A DNA stretch of 64,000 nucleotides. It comes from Welwitschia mirabilis. Taxonomy: Eukaryota > Gnetophyta > Gnetopsida > Welwitschiales. The stretch is taken from contig JBOZIK010000001.1 of assembly GCA_051453625.1 (NCBI GenBank), positions 28,322,032 to 28,386,031 on the forward strand, written 5' to 3'. This document shows positions 22,883 to 33,449 of this stretch, one piece after another; the stretch's first letter is position 1; each line of letters begins with the position of its first letter. A program made the position numbers and the translations under genes. The notes beneath the pieces were generated by a model, which had not been told where the DNA came from, searched no databases, and saw nothing but the letters and a program-made list of their open reading frames with translations.

Positions 22883-25300
22883 ACCTTTCTCAGTTTCTAA
22901 TAAAATCTAGGTCAAAAACATAATTACCAGCTAATTTTTTTTTTAAGAAATAAATTTAAAATAATAAAATAGGCTTATAAAACACATTACATAGATAAAT
23001 AGTACGTAATGCATAATGTATATGAAAATTTGGAAAAAAATTTATCTCATGAAANNNNNNNNNNNNNNNACCCCTCCCCGTCTCTTCCGTCCCTCCATAA
23101 CCCCCACTCCCCCCTCCCCCTCTTCCCCACCTGAAAATAAAAAGCAATCGGTCCCATATTAGAAAATAAAGTAAAGAAAGTAGATGGGAGTGAGAAGGCA
23201 GGTAAAAGAGGAAAACTTTCTAAAATGAAGTGAAAAGCTAAGTAATGTCAAATTTGAAAAATACAAATCTATGAAATATTATAACAATGAATAATAAAAA
23301 TGTTTCGTTAAAAAAATAATTAAAAGTAGCACTTACAACACTAAAAAGAAAATTTATTAAAAAAACTCAACTAAGTAAGAAATCTACTTTTATTGAAGAC
23401 CAAATAAGAAAAAAATGATGATTAGAAAATATGGTAGTTACTTTGAAATAATTAACCAAACCATAAAAGAAAATAAATAAAATGGGCATAAGGTAATAAA
23501 AATGAAAGATAGATCACCGATCTGATATTTTAACCTAGCAAACTCCCAAGAAAGAAATCATAACATTACTTGATGTAAAAAATGAATGACTTAATGTATA
23601 AAAAATTTTATTCAATAAGGAAATAGTTATGACGATGCTAAAGATAAAATGAATGATTAGATCAAAGAATTGTTCAAAAATGAACTCACCTACCGTCATC
23701 TCAAAACAACATCCAAATCTCAAGAAATGAAATGATCATGTACAAAGACTAAAAGTTTAGGAAACAAGCAATACCTCTGATGAAATTAGGAACACCACTA
23801 ATCCCCTAGTTGTAAAGTTAAATACAACTTTATTATCCATGATGAGGGGAGTGCAACCATAGTTTAAGAAGCAAGAACCCATGAAACATGGCTAACTAAC
23901 CTCCCAGTGGAGTTCTCACAGCTACCATATTACACTACCAAAGGCTCCTTTCAGAAATATTTTCCCTAGTGTACTTATGGTAGAACATCATGTTGACTAT
24001 GTTTTTTTGAAATATCATAAATAAAGCATCATGGTCTAATTTACCCTTATGTTTTTCTTATATAAACAAAACAAACATTTCATATGATCAAACATTCTAA
24101 AAGACAAAGGTAAAAGTTGTAAGATAAAGATAGAAAAGAACACTTTTAAAGAATCTAAAACGTTTTCAGCATTAATAAAAATAAGCATCTTCCTCTAAAC
24201 TAAAGTTAATGAATGTATGAATGTCCTAAGATTGGGTAAATCCAATCCTACCACTAAAATACCCAAGTCAAAAGACTAGTTATGGAGATAAATACATAAG
24301 TAAAGTTTGAAGAATGATCAAGTAATTTCATAATAACCTCTAAAGGAAAAAAAAAACTAAGAGAAAATTTAGATGGTTTTCTTATGAAATTTCAAATTTT
24401 GTTCATTAACTTTCTGCAATTCTTAAGTAGTTAAATTAGAGATTTCAATAGAGCCATAAAAATGTATTTTATTAAATAATAGAAAACCAAAATTGATATT
24501 TTATTATCTATTATCTTAAGCATCATTTAGACGAAAAAAAGGATGATAGAGGTTGAGAAGCAGAAATTTATCAGAAAAACATAAAAAATTATCAGAAAGC
24601 TAGAAGAGTAGCAAAACTGACTATCGTCCATCTTATCATGAGGACAATAGAGGAGATGACAGATTATTATAATAGAAAATAGAAATACAGATTTCAAATA
24701 AACATAAAAACTAAAAACAGAAAATGAAATTAGAGACTATCAAAATAGAAGCTTAAAAAAATGGCAAGGCAAACAAATTTTATTCAATTTCTAAATCTAA
24801 CTCACACTTTTATTAAAAAAAAAAAAGAAAAAGAAAAATTTAAGAATCTATTTTGATCCCAAGATTTTTAGAGAAATAAGATCCAAACCAAAAATTTTCT
24901 AATTGATAAAAACATAAGAGATGTATAATTACTTCTAAGTAAAATTAATTGGATGAAGAGAGAAGTAATGGAGAGCACTCTATAATACCATATTAAAGCA
25001 CAAATTTTAAAAGTTAAATTAGAGAGAAATGGTAACTCTGATAAATTATTATCATTGAATGTAAGAGTTTTATTTTAAAAATATTAAGAAAAATTATATG
25101 TAAGTCCATTAAAAATATTTTCATCTAAATTTAAATTATGATCTTTAATTTTTAATTTATGTAATGAACAATCTTCTTCATAATCTTTCTTGAAAAGTTA
25201 GACTTCCTTACACTCTAAAGGTTTTAGTTCTTCTTCATTCTTAAGTTTTTCATCACAAATCACATGTTCATTTGATTTTATCTCTCTTTCTTTAAGTGGG
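22883..25300 (-). other. Element A 3' untranslated region, no pol genes
   Basis: 2.4 kb between the protease and the 3' LTR, the place where RT, RNase H and integrase should lie. None is readable. It holds a C-rich stretch next to a 15-N gap (23055-23131), the UTR block shared with elements B and C (23820-24000) and a palindrome at 24621-24661 (ctatcgtcca...aggagatgaca). Near 25120-25300 a short acidic frame after the protease (KLKNEEELKPLECKE) ends abruptly. The element therefore looks non-autonomous. Confidence 0.6.
23055..23131. repeat. 15-N gap plus C-rich (minus-strand G-rich) tract
   Basis: After the Ns come many C runs (cccctcccc, cccccactcccccc, ctcccccctcttcccc). On the minus strand, the coding strand of element A, several G3+ runs could form a G-quadruplex about 200 bp upstream of the 3' LTR. 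Element B lacks this tract at the same place (57500-57560), so it is an expansion or insertion. Its position beside a gap suggests sequencing trouble. Confidence 0.75.
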
Positions 25301-25930
25301 TGATGTTATAGAAATAAATTTAATATGATATTATCTTCAATGTTTATTTCATTACCTAAATCTTTCTTAGCTGCATCAAAAACTGTAATTAAAAATGTTT
25401 TATTTCTAAAGTGACATTTCATTATTCTAGCACTTGTATCAATGATGCAATGGGATATTGCACAAAAGGCTCTTCCTCGAAGTAAAGGATGTCCTCTGTT
25501 ATGCTAAACTTTTATGATAATTACATCTATGGGGTAGCAAGCCTCTTCTATTTGAATTGCCAAATCTTTAATGATACCTATCGATTTCTTAACTGAAGTG
25601 TTTGCTAATTCTAAGACAACAAGAGTAGGCTCTATTCTATCCTCTGAATCAAGTCTCTTACAAATGTGAAGGGACATAATATTAGCACTCGCTCTAATGT
25701 CTAGAAAGGCTTTTTTAATCTTTTTGTTTCCCTCCAAAGTAATATTCATCATAGTTGCTCCTAGATATTTAGATTTGAATGATTTTTGTAATACTAAATT
25801 TGTAAGGGATTGGGCTAGAAAGACTTTACTAAGGATGATTTTAGGTCCTTCCAAAGTTTTGAGTACCTCAGATTTTTCCAAAAGAGTAAGTTTATGCTTA
25901 TGTTTTTCATTAAGGGTTTTATATGTTTAT
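25301..25930 (-). pseudogene. Gypsy protease, element A
   Basis: A frame open at 25504-25881 reads LEGPKIILSKVFLAQ, later 'TMMNITLEGNKKIKKAFLDI' and RASANIMSL. This is a retropepsin active site of the Athila-like type (family DLGASVNLMP) with Leu-Gly-Ala-Ser changed to Ile-Arg-Ala-Ser. 'LVVLELANTSVKKSIGIIKD' and 'PIDVIIIKV' are the following strands (family ..LADGS...G...DV and ..DFVV.). Downstream, RGRAFCAISHCIID resembles LGRPFLATANAIID, which joins protease to RT in intact elements, but no RT follows. Confidence 0.75.
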
Positions 25931-26440
25931 TAAAAGTTGAATTGTTATTAGGCTTATCAAACTAAGAGGTGATTTTTTGAGAAGGATTTTTCATTTTCTT
26001 TTTTCCAAGAGAAGGGAAGTTATAATATTCTTATATTTAAATGTCTTCTTCCTCTTCTTCTTCATCATTTCTAAAATCATTTTAGAAGGTGTAAGGTTTA
26101 TTTGAAAAAGGGTTTGTTTCTTGTCCACTTTATGTCACAGCCTTATAATTTTTTCTTAGTTTATTTGGGTTTGGTAAAGGTTGTATAGCTAATGTTCCTT
26201 GAGGTTTTTAATTTGTTAGTATTTTTTATTGAAATATGCTTACCATGTTTTCCATGTTGGCATTTGTTCCTTCTAAGTTCCTTTATAAGGTTTGTGAGTT
26301 GATCATTTGGATATTGAAAGTTTGATGATCCTAATTAAGAGTTTAAGTTTTTAAATTGGTTTCTAAAAGGTTGAGAATTATTTTGGAAATGACTATTCAA
26401 TCTTGGTTGTTCTTAGTTTTGATTTCTAAATTTTTGGGAT
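25931..26440 (-). other. Element A gag-protease spacer
   Basis: Low-complexity Asn/Lys/Phe-rich decayed coding DNA between the zinc-knuckle and protease segments. It includes 'FRNQF' and 'NDQLTN'-like fragments typical of Athila-like gag C-termini. Several stops. Confidence 0.45.
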
Positions 26441-27560
26441 CATTGGTTAAAAGCATAAACTTCTTCTTAAATTCTTTCTTTGTATGTTAGCAAAAGAGGA
26501 TAGTTTTTAGTAATATAATAATTATGTTCACATAAGTCATAAGTTTGCATAACATTTCTTTTGGTTGTGATTTTAGTATCTATAATTATTTTCGCATACT
26601 TCTCTAAGGTCGTTGTAAAATATTTCACAGAATTTAGGATTCTATTCTACCTATTTTTATTGTTTAACCTTTTTTAAGTCCTTGATAAGTTGGCCTACAT
26701 TTTAATTTTCTTTAGGTATTGACCAGGTTTGATTAACCTCTACAAGTTCTTCTAATTTTATTCAGGCATCTTCTAATGTAAGATTTATGAGATTTTCACT
26801 ATAAGAAAAATCTATAATTTATTTTGTATGGGGAGTTAATCCACTATAAAAATGATCTAGTTGTTTTATTCTTAAAAAGGCATCTACTAGATTAGAATGT
26901 ATTGCTATAGGAAAATGTTCATAAGTAGAGGCATAATCTTCATTTGGTTTTTGTTGTAAGTTTATTACTTCTTTTTTGCTTTTTCTTATAGTTTCTTCAC
27001 TTATGAATCTTTCTATAATAGTTTTTTGACTTGATTCAAAGTTTTTAAGTTTTTGTAAGATATAGTTTTTAACCAAAGTTTTGCTCTGTCCTTTAATGTC
27101 ATGGAAAAGATTATCATATATGTTTTATCAATTATTTTTTTCTTTTTGTTTCCTAAGGTGAGGATTAGTTATTCAATGTCTTCAATGTGTTGAAGGGGAT
27201 CCTTATCATCTTCTCTGCTAAAAGTTTGATAGGCATGTAAATTTTTAATCTTAACATCATCTCCTAAGGGTAGGTCAAAAGGTGTTTGAATTTCTCTTTT
27301 CTTATTCACTAATAATTCCCTCAGGGTAAGGTTTGCATTAGGGGTAGAAGATCCGATGACTTATTTTTACTTAAAGGAGGCACTCAACATTGTAAATTGA
27401 TTCTCTCCTTCTATGAGGTCTTTATTAAGAAAATCTAAATTAAAAAAATAGATTCGAAAGGAGGTTTGAGTGCATATGAAGATTACTTGTTTGATTTATT
27501 TTATATACCTACCAGTCCTTCTTTGATGTCCTTTTCTATTAGCATCTTTTCTCTTAGATA
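26441..27560 (-). pseudogene. Gypsy gag, element A copy 1
   Basis: The longest open piece (26819-27076) contains 'EEVINLQQKP'-like and NEDYASTYEHFPIAIHS segments and ends 'QLDHFYSGLTPHTK'. This is the Athila-like gag core (family ..ETLYEAWERFK..L..CPHH.......QTFYNGL.P.TR). Further on, near 26500-26570, comes the knuckle-like 'QTYDLCEHNYYITKNYPLL' (family C.LC...H.T..CP) with lost Cys. Upstream fragments at 27270-27420 (PFDLPLGDDV-type, STPNAN-type) are shared with element B. Gag would form the virus-like particle. Confidence 0.7.
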
Positions 27561-27636
27561 TCTCTTCTCTATGTTAATCATATCACATCATCTTGTAAAT
27601 AGTAAATAATAGAAAACAAGATCAAAAAATAACAAA

Positions 27637-27893
27637 CTATCATCCTGTCTATTATGGGAATGATAGAAGGGATGACAGACACAGACCTAGAAAAAAACAG
27701 AAACAGAACTAAAATAAAAAATAGAAAGCGGAAAACATAAAAAACAGGTCTATTATTCACTTGGTCATCTAGATGTCATAGGAGATGAAAGAAATAATTT
27801 ATTTGTAAAAAGATCAAAATATAAAAATGAAACTAAGAACAAAAAGCACATGCTGTCATCCTTCCTGTCGTGGGGATGATAGTGGAAATGACC
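27637..27893 (-). other. Leader array of three palindromic hairpins, element A copy 1
   Basis: Imperfect palindromes at 27637-27678 (ctatcatcctgtctattatg...), 27761-27791 (ttggtcatctagatgtcata...) and 27854-27893 (tgtcatccttcctgtcgtgg...). The first has about 17 of 20 arm positions matching, and most mismatches are transitions. They lie between the PBS (about 28060) and gag at spacings of roughly 115 and 100 bp. Confidence 0.75.
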
Positions 27894-28054
27894 ACAAATT
27901 TTTTATAGAAAACTGAAACTAAAAAAAATTGAAACTGAAAAATGGCACATAGAAAACCTATAATTCCTAATAAAATATGCTGCCACTATAGATAAATAAC
28001 TGAATAGAGGTCTGATATACTCATCTAAATGATAACAACCTTTATACTCCCCAA

Positions 28055-28081
28055 TATCCTTCTCTAGTAATGACGCTACTT
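28055..28081 (-). promoter_or_regulatory. Element A inner primer-binding site
   Basis: The minus strand reads AGTAGCGTCATTACTAGAGAAGG, a decayed TTGGCGCCGTTGCCGGGGAAGG, next to the LTR end near 28082. Confidence 0.6.
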
Positions 28082-28245
28082 TATTGCAGTGTGCCTATCA
28101 TTTACCACCAAAATAGATATCTTACATAATACATCACACTAGTATGAGTGGGAGTAAATCCAAAATGTCATATTCACATTGAAGTCTATGAGTATGAGAC
28201 TTAGGTTGCTTTGCAAATGAATTAGGTACCAAAAATGGATAATAA
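28082..28245 (-). repeat. Element A inner LTR, truncated by an assembly gap
   Basis: It starts tattgcagtgtgcctatc and contains cacactagtatgagtgggag and attgaagtctatgag, as in the other LTRs. Only 164 bp are present before 100 N. It marks the 5' LTR of copy 1 and proves that array A has at least three LTRs. Confidence 0.75.
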
Positions 28246-28345
28246 NNNNNNNNNNNNNNNNNNNNNNNNNNNNNNNNNNNNNNNNNNNNNNNNNNNNNNN
28301 NNNNNNNNNNNNNNNNNNNNNNNNNNNNNNNNNNNNNNNNNNNNN
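28246..28345. other. Assembly gap (100 N, unknown size)
   Basis: It joins an LTR (left) to the middle of gag of a second copy (right). About 0.9 kb of LTR and several kb of internal region could be missing. Confidence 1.
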
Positions 28346-29600
28346 TTGAATATTAAAAGTTTTATGGTCCTATTTGAGAGTTTAAGTTTTTCAAATAGTT
28401 TCTAAAAGGTTGAGAATTATTTTGGAAATGAGTGTTTAACCTAGGTTGTGCTTGGTTTTGAGTTTTTAAGTTTTGAGATGGGTGGTTAAAAGCACAAAAT
28501 TCATCACATATTCTTTCTTTGTATATTGCAAAAGAGGATAGTTTTTGGTAACATTATAATTATCATCACATAAATCACAAGTTTGCACAACATTTTTTTC
28601 AGTTCTAGATTTGGCATCTAAGATCATTTTTATATACTTCTTTAAGATTCTTGTAAAATCTCTCATGTAATTTGCAGGATTAGATTTTACCTTTTTTTAT
28701 TTTTTAATCTCTTTTAAGTTTTTGATAAGTTAGCCTATAGTTGGATTTTCTTTAGGAGTTGACCAATTTTAAATAACTTCCACAAGTTCTTTTAATTTTA
28801 TCCAGGAATCATCTAATATAAGGTTTATGAGGTTTTCTCTATAGGAAAAATCTAAAACATGGAATTATCCTACTATAAAAGTAGTCTATTAATTTTGTTA
28901 ATGAAAAAGCATTTACTGGATTAGAATGGTAGGCTACAAAGAAACGCTCATATCTAGAGGCATAGTTTTCATTTGGTTTTTGTTGAAAGTTTGTTATCTC
29001 CTTTTCTATTTTATTTATGGTTTATTCACTTATAAATATTTTTATAAAGGTATTTTGGACTTGATCCCATGTTTTTAAGCTTTTGTAAGGTATAGTTTTA
29101 GCAAATGTTTTACTCTACCCTTTAATGTCATCTTAAATATTATCATATATGTTCTATCAATTATTTTTTTCTTCCCATTTCATGATGTGAGGATTAATTA
29201 TTCTATGTCTACTATGTGTTGAAGGTGATCCTCATCATCTTCTCCACTAAAAGCTAAATAGGCACTTAAATTTTTAAGCTCGATGTCATCTCTTAGGGGT
29301 AAATCAAAAGGGGTTATAATCCATCATTTCTTATGGGCTAATAATTCTCTAATGATGAGGTTTGCATTATGGGTAGAAGATCCTATGACTTGTTTTTGCT
29401 TATGAGATGTACTTAACATTGTGAATTAGTTTTCTTCTTCTATAGGGTTTTCATTAAGGAAATTTAACTCAAAAAAGATAAATTTAGAAGAAGGATTGAG
29501 TGCACCTGGAGATTTCTTTTCTGATTCATTTTCTATGTTCACCACTCCTTCTTTAATGTTTTGCTCTATCAATAGCCTTTCTCTTTGATATCTTTTCTGA
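28346..29600 (-). pseudogene. Gypsy gag, element A copy 2 (3' end lost in gap)
   Basis: Colinear with 26306-27560. It includes the knuckle-like segment 'QTCDLCDDNYNVTKNYPLL' (open at 28466-28666), in which C-x2-C is intact but the later His/Cys are Tyr, and the decayed core at 28850-29100. It is less open than copy 1. The protease and everything 3' of it lie in the gap. Confidence 0.65.
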
Positions 29601-29667
29601 AGATTGACTATATTACATCATCTTGTAAATAGCAAACAATACAAAAAAAGATCAAAAACAAAATACC

Positions 29668-29920
29668 ATTGTCTTGTCTGTCATGGGGACAATAGAAGGA
29701 AAGATACACATAGAAACCAAAAAAATAGAAACAGCATAGAAACTGAAATAGAAAAACGAAAACTTAAAAAATAGGATTGTCATACATTTGGTCGTACAGA
29801 TGGCACATGAGATGATAGAGACTAATTTATTATAGAAAAATTTGAAATACAAAATAAAACTAAGAATAAAAATTATATATGGTCGTCTTGTCTATCGTGA
29901 GGATGATAGAAGGAACGACC
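29668..29920 (-). other. Leader array of three palindromic hairpins, element A copy 2
   Basis: Palindromes at 29668-29706 (attgtcttgtctgtcatggg...), 29776-29818 (attgtcatacatttggtcgt...) and 29881-29920. The last has two 16-nt arms (ggtcgtcttgtctatc / gatagaaggaacgacc) pairing at 12 positions around an 8-nt loop. Spacing is about 115 and 95 bp. Confidence 0.8.
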
Positions 29921-30079
29921 AATATTTTTCTACAGAAACTAAAACTAAAAATCCGAAACTGAAAAACTGCACATAGAAAACCTATAGTTCCTAATAAACT
30001 ATAATGTTGTTACAAATAAATAACTAAATGGAGGTTCAATGTACTCATCCAAATGATGACAACCCTTAAAATCTTCAAT

Positions 30080-30105
30080 AGCCTTCCTCGGCAATGGCAT
30101 CAATT
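30080..30105 (-). promoter_or_regulatory. Element A outer primer-binding site
   Basis: The minus strand reads AATTGATGCCATTGCCGAGG followed by AAGGC. This is the best-preserved copy of the TTGGCGCCGTTGCCGGGGAAGG primer site in the window, immediately next to the LTR end at 30106. Confidence 0.85.
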
Positions 30106-31181
30106 TGTTGCTGTGTGTATTTGTGTAAGTGCTTAAGTTAAAAGGATTCTATTATTCATAAAATAATAGATATCTCACATAATATGACACACTAGTATAA
30201 GTGGGAGTAGACCTGAAATGTTATATTAACATTAAAGACTATGAGACAAGACTCGGATTACTTTGCGAAATAATAATAGAAACAAAAAAAAATGAATAAT
30301 ATAAGAAATAAAGTGTAATGCAAATGCAAGATGTAACCTAATCTAACATGCAATGTAAAAATGGAACTAACACTTCTTACTTTTAACCTTAATAAAGTCT
30401 GCCCTTGATAATATATATCACCTAAGAAATTATCACTAAATTAAGGGAAATATAAAATATAAATATTATTAGCAAATCTATAATGCAAACATGAAGAAAA
30501 ATAAGGTTTTCTATTAAGCAAAGTAACAACATCTAGGGTATAAAATAGTCGAGATTCATTAGAGAATACATAGCCCTCCACTAAAGAAATGTCTTTCTAT
30601 AGCATTCAAGATGGATATCTCATCCTTCGATTTATTATCATGAGAATTTTTGGTGCAATAAAGATGAGAAGGAGAGTCGAAGAAGGACTTATTTATAATA
30701 ACTCACAATAGAAAAAGAAAAATAGAATGCATGACTAGATGCACTCTTTTACATAAATGAAATAGACAAAATGATCAAGACTCACTATTAGAGTCACTCA
30801 CATATTAGTGTCAGCTTTACTATCATCCAGATGACATAGGGAATAATAGGTTATTACAAAAGGTAACTTAGCATGATGACTCAGCAGTGATATATCAATC
30901 CTTGTCAGTATCTAACAGTGTCATCTTCCTACTTATTATGGGAACAATGGTCTTCTTGATCATGTTTTTAAAGAGAAACTTAGTATTTTTATTAATAATT
31001 CTCCTCTAAAAATCTGTGCATCATATTGTGCCTTAAATACATCAAATCCAGATAAAAATTGCACATTTTTAATCTTCTATTGAATCTCCAAGATCCTCAA
31101 AATCACACTTAAACCTATGTAAAATTCCTGTAAAATAACTTATAAAATTCCATTAAATAACCACAAATTGATAGTTAAATA
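30106..31181 (-). repeat. Gypsy array A, outer (5') LTR, 1,076 bp
   Basis: Plus-strand start tgttgctgtgtgtatttgtg, matching 21782-22868 throughout. Its outer end is degraded (…gatagttaaata for …gatagcacaaca). A TATA box lies on the minus strand at plus 30688-30697. It is directly followed by atcat, identical to the pentamer before the other outer LTR. This is the TSD for the whole array. Confidence 0.87.
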
Positions 31182-31186
31182 ATCAT

Positions 31187-31415
31187 CATTTATCTTACAT
31201 TGCATTTGCATTATTTCTTAATTTATTTATTTAAAATAAAAAAGACTAAAAATACTTTGTTGAAATCAATTATTTAACTTCTAGCCTTAGTGCCTTTAAT
31301 AGATTATGACATTTAAGTTAGCTCCTATCTATAGTAGTGTGTGTTTTTCTACAAGTATTATGATTTATAAGTTTTACCTGAGGATTTAAAGATTGCACAA
31401 ATTTACACCACAATT
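31187..31415 (+). repeat. Element C 3' LTR, right part
   Basis: Continues the LTR broken at 21781. catttatcttacattgcatttgcattatttctta through gattgcacaaatttacacc parallels 15163-15391. After it the pentamer gcatg (31416-31420) corresponds to atatg at 14171-14175, the decayed TSD of element C. The exact LTR end is uncertain by about 3 bp. Confidence 0.75.
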
Positions 31416-31420
31416 GCATG

Positions 31421-31515
31421 TACTCCTCATGCCTAGCCCTATAAGTTGGTAAATATAAATATTTCTAGTTTTTACCTAGTTCATGGCTTTTGATGTGATG
31501 GTAAAGGGCCCAATA
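31421..31515 (+). repeat. TRIM LTR copy c, right fragment
   Basis: tactcctcatgcctagccct through ggcccaata, colinear with LTR copies a and b. It completes the 11-bp fragment at 14165. It retains the ancestral GGGCCC near its end. The LINE resumes just after it. Confidence 0.78.
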
Positions 31516-31520
31516 CTTTT

Positions 31521-32175
31521 AACCATCTGATTAAGTCTCATTTGCAACTAGGATCTCTTCGTGGGCTATTCCTTTCTCATCACTCTAGTTAGTTTTGTAA
31601 TTTTTACTTTTACAATGACTCTTTCTTTCTAATTCATAATACTCCATTAGATGTTACTTCTTTGCTTTACTACCTAAATATTTACTACTAGGCTTTTTGT
31701 TCTTATATTAATTGAGAAAAGTTTGCATATTTTTTTTCTATATCACTCTCTAATTATCAAACTTATTTGAATTGCCTTATCTAGCCAAGTGAGTTTTTAA
31801 TCTTCTTCATATGCCATTTGGTTTTTCAAGTCTCTCTTTTTTAGCTTTGGTTCTAGGGTGTAGAAAATATTCAATATAAGATTCAAAAATGGCTCTTCAG
31901 ATATATTTTCCTCATCTAGAAAAATTATTATTTGTGATTGAATCCTTGAAACCACTCATGTTTTCTAGTATGTTTATCTTTCTCCCTATAATTCTTCTTA
32001 TAATAAACTTATTGGGATTTTAAGGAACTTTCTTTAGAACTTTAAAATTCTAAACATAGATGATTTATTAGATTTTCTTGTGATGTTTCTACTTATCCAA
32101 AAAATCTTAGAGGATTAGGTATGAAAAATATTTTTCATTAAGTTAAAGTTATTAAAGCTCATTTTCTTGTTAAAG
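31521..32175 (+). pseudogene. LINE, middle part (RT palm to C-terminal region)
   Basis: Continuation of the LINE cut at 13749. It reads 'LGSLRGLFLSHHSS', then FYFYNDSFF where plant L1 RTs have the catalytic FADDS, then 'TSLLYYLNIYY' (L1 ..YLN.Y..ASGQ.IN). It ends with 'DVSTYPKNLRGLGMKNI', the conserved W..VC.PK..GGLG motif. Many stops. One catalytic Asp is Asn. It ends at an N gap. Confidence 0.75.
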
Positions 32176-32275
32176 NNNNNNNNNNNNNNNNNNNNNNNNN
32201 NNNNNNNNNNNNNNNNNNNNNNNNNNNNNNNNNNNNNNNNNNNNNNNNNNNNNNNNNNNNNNNNNNNNNNNNNNN
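32176..32275. other. Assembly gap (100 N) inside the LINE
   Basis: The bases either side are ttaaag and taaagc. LINE sequence continues on both sides, so little may be missing. Confidence 1.
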
Positions 32276-33449
32276 TAAAGCAAGGGATGGGGATGTGTAT
32301 GATAAGGTTCGTATTAGGAACTTCATTCAATATAATATTCCTCTTAATAAGATATCTTAGTTATCCTTCTCTCATTATCAGACTTTTCTCTTACCTATCC
32401 ACATAAAATTATAGTGTCCATTCTTCTTAAAGCACTTTGAAACTCTTGACTCTTTATTAAAAGTCTACTTTAAGATCCTAGTATTCTTGTTCACTAGAGT
32501 ACCTTCCTTTTACAGTCCCTTTAACTTAGTGATTCATAAGATAGTCTCATAGAGAAATATGTCTCTACTACCCTTTCTTTATGTCGTAAAGGAATCATGA
32601 AGATTAAAGATGTTTAATATCATCATTTTAGTTTTTGGCTCACTTAGACTCAAGCAAAGTAAAGGTTTCATCTCTCTAATAATAAGAGAATTACCTACTA
32701 CATTTTTTAGTTATGGTTTACTTTTGTTCATATTTATTTAACTGCTTAAAGTGCTTCTATCACTTTATAGTTGTGAGTATGATTTCTCAAAAATGTTTTT
32801 TAACCAAAAATAAAATTTCATGAAGAAATTATGATATGATTATACTTCAATTTTTTAGTGTCTAAATAAAATTATAGGTACTCAACTCTAAGAGGAATCT
32901 TAATATAATTTGTTTTTGTATAGTTGATAGCTTCTTTCTCCTCTTAAAATTTAAATTATTAATTGGTCCCTTTTTAAAATAGGCTTTCTCTTGGAATTCA
33001 GCTTCTTTATTTTTTAGGTTTTAAGCTCAGTTGTTCATATTATGATAACAAAAAATTCTTTGAATGCATCTTTTAGTCTTGTTATATATCTTCTTCTACT
33101 TGGATATGGCTAGTTACTCTTTGAGATAGAATTAAGTTTGGAAGATCTCTTCTCTCCTTAGATTTGGGAAAACTAGTAATCCTCTATAATGGTGGAAAAG
33201 TATTTATAGTATAGGATCTTATTTGAACTATGGAATATTCAGAATAAAGACATCTTTAATAATAAATTCTTAAGTTCTTTTCCTTTCTCTTCCAAATATT
33301 CTATTAGTTAGATATTAAGCTTTAAATTTTGTATGACTCCCTTGCTTTTTCTTTTGAGTTCTTTATTTGAATCTCTTTTCTAATTTGGAACCCACATTGA
33401 ATATGTTTATAATATCTTTTTTAATTATTTAAAATTTTAAAAAGCCTTT
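32276..33449 (+). pseudogene. LINE, C-terminal part
   Basis: AT-rich frame fragments downstream of the RT, in the position of the zf-RVT (Cys/His) domain of plant L1 elements. The clearest is 'ELWNIQNKDIFNNKF' near 33220-33265, matching the terminal ALWxIWKERNxRxF signature. The region ends at the Sirevirus D insertion. A run of nine A just beyond that element (44411-44419) may be the LINE poly(A) tail. Confidence 0.65.

Noticed and set aside
25697-25933. Plus-strand 78-codon frame
   Set aside because: Antisense shadow of the Gypsy A protease.
27578-29852. Short minus-strand frames at 27578-27760 and 29652-29852
   Set aside because: They fall in the non-coding leaders that contain the hairpin arrays; Phe/Ile/Leu-rich with no similarity to each other at protein level beyond the DNA homology.
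32115-32406. Two frames through the 100-N gap in the LINE
   Set aside because: Artefacts of the Ns.
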